A stretch of 64,000 bases of DNA from Pseudonocardia asaccharolytica DSM 44247 = NBRC 16224 (lineage in GTDB: Bacteria; Actinomycetota; Actinomycetes; Mycobacteriales; Pseudonocardiaceae). The notes under the pieces are model-generated. The model saw nothing but the letters and a program-made list of their open reading frames with translations. It did no database searches and was not told where the DNA came from. Positions 45,328-54,799 of the stretch are shown here, piece by piece; position 1 is the first letter of the stretch; each line of letters opens with the position of its first letter. The stretch covers positions 186,001 through 250,000 of the forward strand of contig NZ_AUII01000003.1 in assembly GCF_000423625.1 (NCBI RefSeq), read 5' to 3'. Made by a program: the position numbers and the translations under genes.

Positions 45328-46554
45328 CTACCGCGCCTCGGCCAGCAGTTCCGCCATCCGGCCGACGCCGGTGCGCAGGTCGTCGTCGCCGAGGGCATAG
45401 GACAGCCGGAAGAAACCAGGAGTCCCGAAGGCCTCGCCCGGGACGACGGCGACCTCGGCATGTTCGAGAACGGCGGCGGCCAGTTCGACCGTGGTCTCCG
45501 CGCGGGTGCCCCGGATCTGCTTGCCCAGCAGCTCCCGGACCGCGGGATAGACGTAGAACGCCCCCCGCGGGGTCGGGCATTGAACGCCCGGGATCGCCGA
45601 GAGCAGCTCGACGATGGTGCGCCTGCGCCGGTCGAACGCCGCGCGCATCTCGGCCACCGCGTCGAGCGGACCCGCGACCGCCTCCAGTGCGGCGCGCTGC
45701 GCGACGTTGCATACGTTCGAGGTCAGGTGGGACTGGAGATTGGTGGCGGCCTTGATGACGTCGGCGGGCGCGGCCATCCAGCCCACCCGCCAGCCGGTCA
45801 TCGCGTACGTCTTGGCGACGCCGTTGAGCACGATGCAGCGGTCGGCGATCTCCGGGACCGCGACGGGCATCGAGACGGCTTCCGCGCCGTCGTAGACGAG
45901 GTGCTCGTAGATCTCGTCGGTGATCACCCAGATGCCGTTGTCCGCGGCCCAGCGACCGACGGCCTCGGTGAGCGCGCGGTCGGCCACCGAGCCGGTCGGG
46001 TTGGAGGGCGAGCACCACAGCAGCACCTTGGTCCGCTCGGTGCGGACGGCCTCGAGCTGCTCGACCGACGGCAGGTAGTCGGCTTCGGGCTCGGTCCGCA
46101 CGACGACGGCGACGCCGCCGGCCAGTGCGACCGCCTCCGGATAGGTGGTCCAGTACGGCGCGGGCAGGATGACCTCGTCGCCCGGGTCGAGGAGGGTGGC
46201 GAAGGCCTGGTACACGGCCTGCTTGCCGCCGTTGGTGATGAGCACCTGGTTGGCGGTGATCTCGTAGCCGGAGTCGCGCTTGGTCTTGGCGGCGACGGCC
46301 TCGCGCAGCTCGGGCAGCCCGGCGGCGGGGGAGTAGCGGTGGTTGCGCGGGTCCGCGCAGGCGGCCTCGGCGGCGGCGACGATCGGCTCCGGGGTCGGGA
46401 AGTCGGGCTCGCCCGCGCCGAAGCCGATGACCGGTCTGCCCGCCGCCTTGAGGGCCTTGGCCTTCGCGTCGACGGCCAGTGTGGCTGACTCGGCGATCCC
46501 GCTGATCCGGGCGGAGATCCGGTTTTGGGTCGACGTGGTCGAAGCGGTGGCCAT
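45328..46554 (-). CDS. Pyridoxal-phosphate aspartate aminotransferase (class I)
   Basis: This is a 408-residue aminotransferase of fold type I, probably aspartate transaminase of the Ib type. [13 protein letters not shown] near residue 50, the cofactor-stacking and [13 protein letters not shown] segment, and SPSNPTGSV near 170 are conserved. The Schiff-base lysine is in [16 protein letters not shown] near 235 and the carboxylate-binding arginine in FFRLSYA near the end. ATG 46554 is preferred to an in-frame start six residues upstream. It faces away from tRNA-Trp, with 182 bases between. Confidence 0.92.
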   Translation of the reverse strand: MATASTTSTQNRISARISGIAESATLAVDAKAKALKAAGRPVIGFGAGEPDFPTPEPIVAAAEAACADPRNHRYSPAAGLPELREAVAAKTKRDSGYEITANQVLITNGGKQAVYQAFATLLDPGDEVILPAPYWTTYPEAVALAGGVAVVVRTEPEADYLPSVEQLEAVRTERTKVLLWCSPSNPTGSVADRALTEAVGRWAADNGIWVITDEIYEHLVYDGAEAVSMPVAVPEIADRCIVLNGVAKTYAMTGWRVGWMAAPADVIKAATNLQSHLTSNVCNVAQRAALEAVAGPLDAVAEMRAAFDRRRRTIVELLSAIPGVQCPTPRGAFYVYPAVRELLGKQIRGTRAETTVELAAAVLEHAEVAVVPGEAFGTPGFFRLSYALGDDDLRTGVGRMAELLAEAR

Positions 46555-46736
46555 GCGCCCATCCTCCCGCACCGCGCAGACGCCGGCGGCAACGGGTTTC
46601 CCCGCCTGTTCCCGGTCTGCAGGTGTGCGATTTCGGCTGCCGGATGCGGGTGCCGTACACTCGATGAAGCCGGGCGCATCGGAATGGTCCAGGTGCGCCC
46701 GCCCTGTGTCGGCCGAACAGGGCTCAGGGCTGGCTT

Positions 46737-46809
<73 letters not shown>

Positions 46810-46870
46810 CCACCGTGACATGCAAGGAGACCAGTACGGACGGTCGGACGAGCGTCAGCGAGGAGATCCG

Positions 46871-47218
46871 GTGAGCGATGAGCGCGAGTCGGGCCGGTCC
46901 GGGCAGGAGCGTCCGAGCACCGCGGCTGACCGTCGCGGACGGCACGTCGCCCCGGTGCCCGCCGCGGGCGGTGGGGCGTCCAAGGGCCGGCCCACCCCGG
47001 TCCGCGACGGCCGCCCGGCAAAGGGTTCGTTGCCGAACCGGATCATGCGCTTCCTCCGCGAGGTCGTCGCCGAGCTCCGCAAGGTGATCTGGCCGACGCG
47101 CAGGGAGATGGTGACCTACACCATCGTCGTGCTGATCTTCGTGTCGTTCATGGTCGCTCTGGTGGCACTGATGGACTTCGTGTTCGGGCAGGGTGTGCTG
47201 TTCCTGTTCGGGACGTGA
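46871..47218 (+). CDS. secE: Preprotein translocase subunit SecE
   Basis: This is the small subunit of the SecYEG channel, 115 residues with a long polar actinobacterial N-terminus and a single membrane helix, [20 protein letters not shown]. The conserved amphipathic segment [20 protein letters not shown] precedes it. The GTG at 46871 is used because GAGGAG lies a few bases upstream; an in-frame start at 46820 is possible. Confidence 0.95.
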   Translation: MSDERESGRSGQERPSTAADRRGRHVAPVPAAGGGASKGRPTPVRDGRPAKGSLPNRIMRFLREVVAELRKVIWPTRREMVTYTIVVLIFVSFMVALVALMDFVFGQGVLFLFGT

Positions 47219-47267
47219 CCCCGCCGCCGATCGAGCGAAGCACGCAGACGAAGGAAGCGAGACGCAG

Positions 47268-48074
47268 GTGACCTCCTCAGAAGGCGGCCAGCGGTTGACC
47301 GATGGCGAACTCGAGGCCGAGCAGGTCTCGGAGACCGCGATCGACACCGCGGCCGACCACAGCGACGCAGAGACCGAGGCCGCGTCCGCGCCGGACGCCG
47401 CCGAGGCCGCGGACGGCGAGGACGGCGGTACCACCGAGGCCGAGGCGCCCGAGGCGGATGAGGTCGATCCGGCCGAGGAGCTGCGGGCCGCGCTGCGCCG
47501 CGCGCCCGGCGAGTGGTATGTCGTCCATTCGTACGCGGGCTACGAGAACAAGGTGAAGACCAACCTCGAGACCCGGGTCCAGACCCTGGGTGTGGAGGAC
47601 TACGTCTACCAGGTCGAGGTGCCCACCGAAGAGGTCACCGAGATCAAGAACGGCCAGCGCAAGCAGGTGCAGCGCAAGGTGCTGCCCGGCTACATCCTCG
47701 TCCGGATGGAGCTGAACGACCAGTCCTGGGGCGCGGTGCGCAACACGCCGGGCGTCACCGGCTTCGTCGGTGCGACCTCGCGACCGTCCCCGCTGAGCAT
47801 CGACGACGTGGTCAAGTTCCTGCTTCCGAAGACCGAGCAGCCCCGCAAGGACGTGGCAGGCAAGTCCGGCGCCGCGGCCGCCGCCGGCAAGGCGCCGGTC
47901 GAGGTCGACTTCGAGGTCGGCGAGTCCGTGACGGTGATGGACGGTCCGTTCGCCACGCTGCCGGCGACGATCAGCGAGGTCAACGTCGACGGGCAGAAAC
48001 TCAAGGTGCTCGTCTCCATCTTCGGCCGGGAGACCCCGGTCGAGTTGGCCTTCAGTCAGGTCTCGAAGATCTGA
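47268..48074 (+). CDS. nusG: Transcription termination/antitermination factor NusG
   Basis: This is a 268-residue NusG with an acidic N-terminal extension of about 80 residues, as in other actinobacteria. The NGN domain starts at [20 protein letters not shown] and contains [15 protein letters not shown]. The C-terminal KOW domain includes [14 protein letters not shown] and [14 protein letters not shown]. The GTG at 47268 follows AAGGAAGCGAGA. It binds RNA polymerase and links it to ribosome or Rho. It is transcribed with secE and rplK. Confidence 0.96.
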   Translation: MTSSEGGQRLTDGELEAEQVSETAIDTAADHSDAETEAASAPDAAEAADGEDGGTTEAEAPEADEVDPAEELRAALRRAPGEWYVVHSYAGYENKVKTNLETRVQTLGVEDYVYQVEVPTEEVTEIKNGQRKQVQRKVLPGYILVRMELNDQSWGAVRNTPGVTGFVGATSRPSPLSIDDVVKFLLPKTEQPRKDVAGKSGAAAAAGKAPVEVDFEVGESVTVMDGPFATLPATISEVNVDGQKLKVLVSIFGRETPVELAFSQVSKI

Positions 48075-48143
48075 CCCCACAACCCGCGCCCGGCAGGCAG
48101 GTCCGCGGCGTACCCCGAGCAGGGATCGAAGAGGAATCACGAC

Positions 48144-48578
48144 ATGCCACCCAAGAAGCGGAAGCTCTCCGCGATCATCAAGCTCCAGATCCAGGCGGGC
48201 GCGGCCACTCCCGCCCCGCCGGTCGGCCCCGCGCTCGGTCAGCACGGCGTCAACATCATGGAGTTCTGCAAGGCCTACAACGCCGCCACCGAGTCGCAGC
48301 GCGGCAACGTGGTGCCGGTCGAGATCTCGGTGTACGAGGACCGTTCGTTCACCTTCGAGCTCAAGACCCCGCCCGCGGCCAAGCTGCTGCTCAAGGCGGC
48401 CGGCGTGGAGAAGGGCTCCGGCGAGCCGCACCGCAACAAGGTCGCCACGGTGACCATGGACCAGGTGCGGGAGATCGCGCAGACCAAGATGCAGGACCTC
48501 AACGCAAACGATCTCGACCACGCCGCGAAGATCATCGCCGGCACCGCGCGGTCGATGGGCATCAACGTCTCGGGCTGA
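48144..48578 (+). CDS. rplK: 50S ribosomal protein L11
   Basis: This is ribosomal protein uL11, 144 residues, part of the GTPase-associated centre. [20 protein letters not shown] and [18 protein letters not shown] are diagnostic, and the C-terminal domain ends [18 protein letters not shown] precedes the ATG. It is followed by rplA in the usual order; L1 is known to regulate this pair in other bacteria. Confidence 0.97.
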   Translation: MPPKKRKLSAIIKLQIQAGAATPAPPVGPALGQHGVNIMEFCKAYNAATESQRGNVVPVEISVYEDRSFTFELKTPPAAKLLLKAAGVEKGSGEPHRNKVATVTMDQVREIAQTKMQDLNANDLDHAAKIIAGTARSMGINVSG

Positions 48579-48676
48579 GGCATCCGAAGGTATCCGTACG
48601 CATGGGAGAGCCGGGCGCGGCTCGAACCACGACCTGACCAGCGGTCCCGCCCGGGATCGTGGAACCGAGGACAGAC

Positions 48677-49399
48677 ATGAAGCGCAGCAAGAACTACCGC
48701 AAGGCCGCCGACTTGGTCGATCGCGACCGGCTCTACAGCCCGCTCGAGGCCGCCGGGCTGGCGAAGGAGACCGCCGCCACCTCGAAGATGGACCCGACCG
48801 TCGAGGTGGCGATGCGCCTCGGCGTCGACCCGCGCAAGGCCGACCAGATGGTGCGTGGGACCGTGAACCTGCCGCACGGTACCGGTAAGACCGCCCGGGT
48901 GATCGTGTTCGCCACCGGTGACAAGGCGGCCGAGGCGGAGGCCGCCGGAGCCGACGTCGTGGGCGCCGAGGACCTCATCGAACGCATCCAGGGCGGGTGG
49001 CTCGAGTTCGACGCCGCGATCGCGACGCCGGACCAGATGGCCAAGGTCGGCCGGATCGCCCGGATCCTGGGTCCGCGCGGCCTGATGCCGAACCCGAAGA
49101 CCGGCACGGTGACCCCGGACGTCACCAAGGCCGTCGGGGACATCAAGGGCGGTAAGATCAACTTTCGGGTCGACAAGCAGGCGAACCTGCACCTGATCAT
49201 CGGCAAGGCGTCGTTCGACACGGCCAAGCTGGTGGAGAACTACGGCGCCGCGCTCGACGAGATCCTGCGGGCCAAGCCGTCGGCCGCCAAGGGGCGGTAC
49301 ATCAAGAAGATCACGATCTCCACGACCACGGGGCCCGGTATCCCGGTCGACCCGAACCGCACGCGCAACCTCCTCGTCGACGAGGCGCACAGCGCCTGA
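48677..49399 (+). CDS. rplA: 50S ribosomal protein L1
   Basis: This is ribosomal protein uL1, 240 residues, of the L1 stalk. It starts [20 protein letters not shown] and has the conserved [18 protein letters not shown]. The ATG at 48677 is used; the frame is open for six codons upstream without a better signal. A strong hairpin follows 19 bases after the stop, so the secE-nusG-rplK-rplA unit ends here. Confidence 0.97.
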   Translation: MKRSKNYRKAADLVDRDRLYSPLEAAGLAKETAATSKMDPTVEVAMRLGVDPRKADQMVRGTVNLPHGTGKTARVIVFATGDKAAEAEAAGADVVGAEDLIERIQGGWLEFDAAIATPDQMAKVGRIARILGPRGLMPNPKTGTVTPDVTKAVGDIKGGKINFRVDKQANLHLIIGKASFDTAKLVENYGAALDEILRAKPSAAKGRYIKKITISTTTGPGIPVDPNRTRNLLVDEAHSA

Positions 49400-49418
49400 G
49401 TCGCAGCCCTGCTCGACC

Positions 49419-49450
49419 GCACCCCCCGTTGCTCCGGCGACGGGGGGTGC
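49419..49450 (+). terminator. Hairpin after rplA
   Basis: Eleven-base perfect arms (GCACCCCCCGT and ACGGGGGGTGC) with a ten-base loop begin 19 bases after the rplA stop. There is no T-tract. It should end the ribosomal transcript. Confidence 0.85.
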
Positions 49451-49488
49451 GCGCGTCTGCGGTGCTCTCACGACACTGTCGGAGAATC

Positions 49489-49520
49489 TGTTAGCGACTA
49501 TCATGTGTTAGTCGCTAACA
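49489..49520 (+). promoter_or_regulatory. Tandem TetR-type operators
   Basis: Two 15-base palindromes lie 17 bases apart: TGTTAGCGACTATCA (49489-49503, one mismatch) and TGTTAGTCGCTAACA (49506-49520, perfect arms). Together they also form a 13-base perfect inverted repeat around an eight-base centre. They stand 15 bases before the ATG of the monooxygenase remnant and are the likely sites for the TetR encoded downstream. Confidence 0.75.
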
Positions 49521-49535
49521 GCTTGGAGGTCCGCC

Positions 49536-50372
49536 ATGAGCACCTCGGCCATGGCCATTGTGGACGCCGGGCCGACCCCGTTGGTGCGCAGGCCGGGTCT
49601 GATCCACCGGCGGCTCGCCGAGACCTACCGCCGCGGCCGGGTCCTGCTCGCGGGCGACGCCGCGCATATCCGCAGCCCGTTCGGCGGGCAGGAATGAACA
49701 CCGGACTCGGGGACGCCGAGAACCTGGCCTGGAAGCTGGCGCTGGTCGTCCGAGGCCGGGCCGGGGAGGCGCTGCTGGACAGCTACCCGGCCGAGCGCCG
49801 CCCCGCCCGGTGGCGGCGGAGGTGCTGACCGGAACGAGCCGCCTGACCGGCTGGTCCTCGGCGGCAGCGGCCCGGCCCGGTTGGTGCGCGACCACGTGCT
49901 CGTCCGGCTACTGGACCGGGCGCTGGTGCAGCGGTTGATCTGGGAACAGGCCTCGCAACTGAAGGTCGGTTACCGTGGCGGTCCGCTCGTGCCGGGCCGG
50001 TGGTCGCCGGGGCGTCGGGGCCGCTGCCCCGGCGATCGGGTGGCGGATCTGGACTGTGCCCGGCCGGACGGTGCGCGGACCCGGCTGTACGCCGAGCTCG
50101 GGCCGCGGTGGGCGGTGCTCGCCCCGGCGGGTGCGGCGGGGGAGGAGATCGCGGCCGCGGCGCGCCGGTTCCTGGGGCCCGATCTGGTCACCAGGCTGGT
50201 CACCACGGACGGAGCACGCGCGCCGCGGCTCGTCCGGCCCGACGGGCATCTCGCGTGGACAGGCCGCGACCCGGCCGCGCTCGTCCGGCTGCTCGGGAAG
50301 GTCCTGAACCACCCCACCGCGCCCGTCCGGCCCGCCGCCGGGTCCCGGGAGACCGGAACCGATATCGCATGA
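49536..50372 (+). pseudogene. FAD-dependent aromatic monooxygenase, truncated and frameshifted
   Basis: The fragment retains the FAD-binding centre [20 protein letters not shown] then, in another frame, [20 protein letters not shown] and DSYPAERRP, and in a third the C-terminal domain from VRDHVLVRLLDRALVQRLIW onward. About 250 N-terminal residues with the dinucleotide fold are missing; the short [14 protein letters not shown] start may be a scar of the deletion. Two or more frameshifts are needed (near 49693 and 49808). The stop overlaps the tetR ATG, so the two were an operon. Confidence 0.82.
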
Positions 50373-51313
50373 GCGGGCTGTGCGAGCAGCGCAAGCAGCA
50401 GACCCGGCGGCGGATCCAGGAGCACGCTCTGCGGCTGTTTCTGGCCGACGGCTACGAGGCGACGACGGTCGAGCGGATTGCGGCGGCGGCCGGCGTCTCG
50501 CACATGACGTTCTTCCGGCATTTCCCGACCAAGGAGTCGGTGATCGACACCGACGACTACGACCCGCTCATCGCCGAGCTGATCCGCGAGCGGCCGGCCG
50601 GTGAGCCCCCGCTCACCGCGATCCACCAGGGGCTGGTGACCGCGCTGCGAGCCATGCCGGCCACCGAGATCGATGCGCTGCGGGTGCGCACCCGGCTGGT
50701 CCTCGGCACGCCTGCGCTGCGCGCGCGGATGTGGGAGAACCAGCGAGCCACGCAGGAGCTCTTCGCCGCCGCGCTGGCCGAGCGGGAAGGCGCGGCGGAG
50801 GTTTCGCTGCAGCTGCGGGTGCTGGCCGGTGCGGCGCTCGCCGCGCTCACCGCCGCGTTGGTCCTGTGGTCCGGATCCGGCGGTGACCTGCCGGATCTCA
50901 TCGACGCAGCCTTCGCCCCCCGTGAGGGCGTAACAGTGGTAGAACACTGTTACGCCCTCACAGGGCGGGTCCATGTGCGGAGAACCTCGTCGACGGATTC
51001 GGCGGCACCCGGCTGCGGCGGGACCTGCGCCGGGGTGCGGGAGAAGCGCGGGGCGGGCGCGGCCTGCGGCACCCCGTCCGGTGCGACGATCGTCGAGCGC
51101 GCGGCCAGCTGCGGGTGGTCGGCGGCCTCTCCGAAGGCGAGCACCGGCGTCACGCACGCGTCCGTGCCGGTGAACACGGCGGTCCACTCGTCGCGGGTCC
51201 GGGTGGCGAACACCTCGGTGAACCGGGCGCGAACGGTCGGCCAGCCCTGCCGGTCCATCTGCTCGGGCAGCTCGTCCGCGGCGATCCCGAGACCCTCGAG
51301 AAGCTGGGCGTAG
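50369..51313 (+). CDS. TetR family regulator with read-through C-terminus
   Basis: The first 185 or so residues are a normal TetR protein: [20 protein letters not shown] and [17 protein letters not shown] form the helix-turn-helix, and the ligand domain ends [14 protein letters not shown]. The frame then continues 125 codons antisense to the CaiB-like gene, which is not natural. Removing one C from the six-C run at 50916-50921 would end the protein in VRA-stop at 50933 inside the terminator hairpin (187 residues). A one-base insertion is therefore likely. It probably controls the tandem operators upstream of the monooxygenase remnant. Confidence 0.8.
   Translation: MSGLCEQRKQQTRRRIQEHALRLFLADGYEATTVERIAAAAGVSHMTFFRHFPTKESVIDTDDYDPLIAELIRERPAGEPPLTAIHQGLVTALRAMPATEIDALRVRTRLVLGTPALRARMWENQRATQELFAAALAEREGAAEVSLQLRVLAGAALAALTAALVLWSGSGGDLPDLIDAAFAPREGVTVVEHCYALTGRVHVRRTSSTDSAAPGCGGTCAGVREKRGAGAACGTPSGATIVERAASCGWSAASPKASTGVTHASVPVNTAVHSSRVRVANTSVNRARTVGQPCRSICSGSSSAAIPRPSRSWA
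50922..50961. terminator. 17-bp hairpin between tetR and the CaiB-like gene
   Basis: The perfect arms GTGAGGGCGTAACAGTG and its complement surround the six-base loop GTAGAA. Each arm contains gtg agg gcg taa when read into the hairpin: on the minus strand this is the actual end of the CaiB-like gene, and on the plus strand it would be the end of tetR in the corrected frame. It is a bidirectional terminator by position. Confidence 0.85.
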
Positions 51314-52062
51314 AACTGCGGCTCGATCGCACCGACGGCCACATGCCTGCCGTCCGCGCAGGTATAGGTGTCGTAGAACGGGGCCGCGCCGTCGAGCAGA
51401 TTGCTGTCCGGCCGGTCGGTCCAGACCTTCTTGGCCAGCAGCGACCAGATCATCTGGACCAGGAGGCTCGCGCCGTCGATCATCGCGGCGTCGACGACCT
51501 GGCCCTGCCCGGAGCGCTCGGCTTCCCAGAGCGCGGCGAGCACCCCGATGACCAGCAGCATCGACCCGCCGCCGAAGTCACCGACGAGGTTGAGCGGGGG
51601 CACCGGGCGCTCACCGGCGCGTCCGATGGCATACAACGCGCCGGTGAGCGAGATGTAGTTGATGTCATGGCCAGCCCGCGGAGCCATCGGACCGTCCTGG
51701 CCCCAGCCGGTCATCCGGGCATAGACCAGCCGCGGGTTGCGGGCGTGGCAGTCGTGCGGGCCGACGCCCAGCCGTTCGGTGACCCCGGGCCGGTAGCCCT
51801 CGAGCAGCACGTCGGCGTGCTCGACCAGGCGCAACACGGTTTCTCTTCCCGCCGAGTCCTTGAGGTCGGCGGCCACCCGGCGGCGACCGCGCAGCAGGGG
51901 GTCGGCGGGGTCGGGCGAGCCGAGCGTCAGACCGCCCGGCCGATCGATGCGCACGACGTCGGCGCCGAGGTCGGCCAGGATCATCGCCGCATGCGGCCCG
52001 GGGCCGATCCCGGCCAGTTCGACCACCCGAAGCCCCCGGAGGGGTCCGTCCCGCAGCCCCAT
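50950..52062 (-). CDS. CaiB/BaiF family CoA-transferase, alpha-methylacyl-CoA racemase-like
   Basis: This is a 370-residue enzyme of family III. It begins [20 protein letters not shown], followed by [14 protein letters not shown], the typical CoA-binding start. The residue patterns around [19 protein letters not shown] are like those of alpha-methylacyl-CoA racemase, where the His/Asp pair epimerises 2-methylacyl-CoA. A role in branched-chain or sterol side-chain degradation is therefore likely. Its stop lies within the terminator hairpin. It appears intact although neighbours on both sides are decayed. Confidence 0.87.
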   Translation of the reverse strand: MGLRDGPLRGLRVVELAGIGPGPHAAMILADLGADVVRIDRPGGLTLGSPDPADPLLRGRRRVAADLKDSAGRETVLRLVEHADVLLEGYRPGVTERLGVGPHDCHARNPRLVYARMTGWGQDGPMAPRAGHDINYISLTGALYAIGRAGERPVPPLNLVGDFGGGSMLLVIGVLAALWEAERSGQGQVVDAAMIDGASLLVQMIWSLLAKKVWTDRPDSNLLDGAAPFYDTYTCADGRHVAVGAIEPQFYAQLLEGLGIAADELPEQMDRQGWPTVRARFTEVFATRTRDEWTAVFTGTDACVTPVLAFGEAADHPQLAARSTIVAPDGVPQAAPAPRFSRTPAQVPPQPGAAESVDEVLRTWTRPVRA

Positions 52063-52127
52063 GCCTACCTCCTACCGATCGTCCGTTCATCGGACTCTAG
52101 GGCAGCGCGTCCCGCGTTCCGCATGAC

Positions 52128-52990
52128 TCAGACCACGGCGACCGGCTCGGTGTCACCGGGGCTCGCACCGCCCAGGTCGTTCCACGCCGTGGCCAGCCGC
52201 ACCAGCGCGACGACCACACGGTCGCGGCACAGCGTGTAGGGCAGCCGGAGAAACCGTTCGAACGCCCCGTCGATGCCGAATCGGGGGCTGGCGGCGAGCA
52301 GTACCCCGCGCCGGCGGGCGGCAGAGGTGAGCAGGCTCGACACGGGCGCGCCGAGATCGACCCACAGGCTCAGTCCGCCGGTCGAGCGGGACGGCCGCCA
52401 GTCCGGGAACTGCTCGTCGAGTCGGCCCATGAGGGTGATCGCGGGCCGTCGTGAGCTCGGCGCGGTGCGCGTTCCGGATCGAGTCGATGGTGCGGCAGCT
52501 CGACGAGCGTCTCGTCCAGGACGAGCGGAGTGCCCGTCCGGCGGGCCAGCGCGACCAGCCCTGCGCGGGTCTCGGGGTCCATGAGTGCGCCGGTGGGGTT
52601 GTGGAAGTCCGGGACGAGGTAGGTCGGCCGGGGCGCGGCGTCCCGGACCGCCGCGGTCAGCAGGTCGAGATCCCAGCCTCCGTCGGGGGTGAGCGCGACC
52701 GGAACGGCCCACCCGCCGCGGGCGCGAATCGCGTCGAGGGCGTGGGGATAAGGAACCCGCCGCACGGAGCGAGTCGTAGGCGGTCGCGACCGTCGTGCGA
52801 CTGACGTCCAGTGCCACGGCCAGGTCGCGCTCGGCGGGCACCCGGGTCTGCAGCGGCAGCCTTCCGTCCAGGACGAGCAGCCTGATCCGGTCGGCCAACG
52901 CTGCCGCGAGCCGCCGGCCGCCGAACGGCCGCCAGTTGCCGAGCAGCCGCGCGAAGCTGTGCGCACCGATACGCCGCTCGATGTCGACGC
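52128..52990 (-). pseudogene. MocR-type GntR/aminotransferase regulator, degraded
   Basis: Pieces of one gene lie in three frames. The start IGAHSFARLLGNWRPFGGRR runs into LADRIRLLVLDGRLPLQTRV and the GntR helix-turn-helix VSRTTVATAYDSLRAAG. In another frame APRPTYLVPDFHNPTGALMD and ARRTGTPLVLDETLVELPHH come from the aminotransferase-like domain. The end (LSLWVDLGAPVSSLL and GIDGAFERFLRLPYT) is in the first frame again. Internal deletions include the segment with the cofactor lysine. It cannot make a functional regulator. Confidence 0.78.
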
Positions 52991-53019
52991 CCGATGTCGA
53001 CGCCCGATGTCGACGCCCG
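52981..53019. repeat. Three tandem copies of a 13-bp unit
   Basis: ATGTCGACGCCCG is repeated exactly three times, head to tail, at the 5' end of the MocR remnant. Because 13 is not a multiple of three, each copy shifts the frame, so the expansion itself can disrupt the gene's start. Confidence 0.95.
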
Positions 53020-53125
53020 CGGCGACACCGGTCCGGCGGATCTCCCCGGCAGGGTGCATCGATCCACTTTCCCAGAATTGACCTTCAGTGAGTGGGCCGA
53101 TTCTGGGCACGGTCGGGTGGTGACG

Positions 53126-53392
53126 ATGCCGCTTTGGCTCCTCTTGGCGGTCCTCGTCGGGATCGCGCTGATCACACCGCGGTACGGTGCCGACACCCGC
53201 GACTGCGCCGACTGGACCGTCCGCCCTGGCTCGTCGGTCTCCCCTCCACTGCCATATCCGGTGCGGCGGCACACCGTGACCGGTGACCTCAGGCGACTGG
53301 TCCGCGCCGGTCGCCGGATATCCCGTCGTCCTCGTGGATCGCTTCCTCATGATCGGCATTTGGGTGCCCGCAACCGCGATTTTCGCGGCTGA
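53126..53392 (+). CDS. Possible small membrane-anchored hypothetical protein
   Basis: An 88-codon frame begins [20 protein letters not shown], a good signal-anchor helix, followed by [15 protein letters not shown] and a basic tail. GTG codons directly before the ATG could also start it. The C-terminal third is Arg-rich and may be non-natural. It lies between the MocR remnant and the L10 leader; function unknown. Confidence 0.5.
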   Translation: MPLWLLLAVLVGIALITPRYGADTRDCADWTVRPGSSVSPPLPYPVRRHTVTGDLRRLVRAGRRISRRPRGSLPHDRHLGARNRDFRG

Positions 53393-53504
53393 CACTGCCC
53401 AGACGCCGATCACGCCCGGACGCCGATCATGCGGAGCGTCGTCGGGGTCCGGCGAGGGTGCTACCGGGGGCGATGTCCTGGTCCCGGGGGTGCTCGCGTA
53501 CGCT

Positions 53505-53660
53505 CGACGTCGGTTCCACCGAAGACCGCAGGTCTGCGCCGCCCGCCGGGTGGCGTACGAAGGTCCCGCCGTGGCGGGCGGCCCGCGCAGGAGGACGAGG
53601 TCATCCGGGCCGTCCCGGCCCGTTCCGCCCCGTGCGCTCCTGCGCCGGGGCGTTCGTCGT
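53505..53660 (+). promoter_or_regulatory. Probable ribosomal L10 leader
   Basis: The 5' untranslated region of rplJ has the elements expected of an autoregulatory L10 leader: CCGAAGACCGCAGGTC near 53520, a GC-rich stem with CCGCCGTGGCGGGCGG, then GCGCAGGAGGACGAGG near 53585. By family knowledge the L10-L7/L12 complex binds such a structure to repress its own operon. The call rests on motif recognition; no folding was computed. Confidence 0.6.
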
Positions 53661-53711
53661 CTCGGGGTCGGAAGCGGTGGTACCCGTACCGACACCGAGA
53701 GGAGGCAAGGG

Positions 53712-54278
53712 ATGGCCCGACCCGACAAGGTCGAAGCGGTCGACGAGATCGCCGACCGCTTCCGGGGAGCGACCGCCTCGGTGGTCACCGAGTACCGCGG
53801 CCTCACAACGGCCCAGCTCACCACGCTGCGGCGCGCGCTCGGCCCCGACGCCACGTACCGCATTGCCAAGAACACCCTGGTCAAGCGGGCGGCCCAGGAT
53901 GCGGGCGTCGAGGGGCTCGACGAGCTGCTCACCGGCCCGACGGCCATCGCCTTCGTACAGGGCGAGCCGGTCGACGCGGCCAAGGCACTGCGCGACTTCG
54001 CCAAGGACAACAAGGGCCTGACGATCAAGGGCGGCTTCATGGACGGTCGCCCGCTGACCGTCGCCGAGGTCAACCGGCTCGCCGATCTGGAGTCCCGCGA
54101 GGTCCTGCTGGCCAAGCTGGCCGGCGCGATGAAGGCCAACCTGAGCAAGGCTGCGGCCCTGTTCCAGGCGCCCGCTTCGCAGGTTGCCCGGCTCGCCCAG
54201 GCCCTGACCGACAAGCGCGCGAAGGAGGGTGACGGCCCAGCCGTCCCCGCCGACGCCGCCGCGGACAGCACGAGCTGA
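53712..54278 (+). CDS. rplJ: 50S ribosomal protein L10
   Basis: This is ribosomal protein uL10, the base of the L7/L12 stalk, 188 residues. It starts [20 protein letters not shown] and contains [21 protein letters not shown] and [13 protein letters not shown]. The C-terminal helix that binds L7/L12 dimers is Ala/Lys-rich. The ATG at 53712 has GAGAGGAGG just upstream. rplL follows after 47 bases. Confidence 0.97.
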   Translation: MARPDKVEAVDEIADRFRGATASVVTEYRGLTTAQLTTLRRALGPDATYRIAKNTLVKRAAQDAGVEGLDELLTGPTAIAFVQGEPVDAAKALRDFAKDNKGLTIKGGFMDGRPLTVAEVNRLADLESREVLLAKLAGAMKANLSKAAALFQAPASQVARLAQALTDKRAKEGDGPAVPADAAADSTS

Positions 54279-54325
54279 CCACCCACCACCCGCACCACCC
54301 GAGTCGCAGAGAAGAGAGGCCGACA

Positions 54326-54721
54326 ATGGCGAAGCTGTCCACCGACGAGCTGCTCGAGGCGTTCAAGGACCTGACGCTGATCGAGCTGTCGGAGTTCGTG
54401 AAGAAGTTCGAGGAGACCTTCGAGGTCACCGCGGCCGCCCCGGTCGCCGTCGCCGCCGCGCCCGGTGCGGCCGCCGGTGCCGCCCCCGCCGAGGCCGCCG
54501 AGGAGAAGGACGAGTTCAACGTCGTCCTCGAGGCAGCAGGCGACAAGAAGATCCAGGTCATCAAGGTGGTCCGCGAGCTCGTCTCGGGCCTGGGTCTCAA
54601 GGAGGCCAAGGACCTCGTCGAGGCGGCCCCGAAGCCGATCCTGGAGGCCGTGGCCAAGGACGCCGCCGAGGCCGCCAAGACGAAGCTCGAGGAGGCCGGC
54701 GCCAAGGTCACCGTCAGCTGA
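54326..54721 (+). CDS. rplL: 50S ribosomal protein L7/L12
   Basis: This is ribosomal protein bL12, 131 residues. The dimerisation domain [20 protein letters not shown] leads into an Ala/Pro hinge near residues 40-60. The factor-binding C-terminal domain contains [20 protein letters not shown] and ends GAKVTVS. AGAGAGGCC precedes the ATG. A perfect palindrome follows 13 bases after its stop. Confidence 0.97.
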   Translation: MAKLSTDELLEAFKDLTLIELSEFVKKFEETFEVTAAAPVAVAAAPGAAAGAAPAEAAEEKDEFNVVLEAAGDKKIQVIKVVRELVSGLGLKEAKDLVEAAPKPILEAVAKDAAEAAKTKLEEAGAKVTVS

Positions 54722-54734
54722 CCGGCGCACCGTA

Positions 54735-54784
54735 GCAACACGCGAGGGGCGACACCCGATCGGGTGTCGCCCCTCGCGTGTTGC
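54735..54784. terminator. 50-bp perfect palindrome after rplL
   Basis: Bases 54735-54759 are the exact reverse complement of 54760-54784, with no spacer, so a transcript forms a stem of about 23 pairs with a minimal loop. It lies between the convergent rplL and acyl-CoA ligase genes, ending 15 bases before the ligase stop. It is evidently a bidirectional terminator. Confidence 0.9.
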
Positions 54785-54799
54785 GGGCCGCGGCTCCGG

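Noticed and set aside
52981..53019. Start of a CRISPR array
   Set aside because: The three 13-bp units are directly adjacent with no spacers and no cas genes occur in the window.
52370..54730. 786-codon minus-strand open frame reaching from the MocR remnant through rplJ and rplL
   Set aside because: Only its last 120 or so codons resemble MocR; the rest is antisense to ribosomal protein genes and Ser/Arg-rich.
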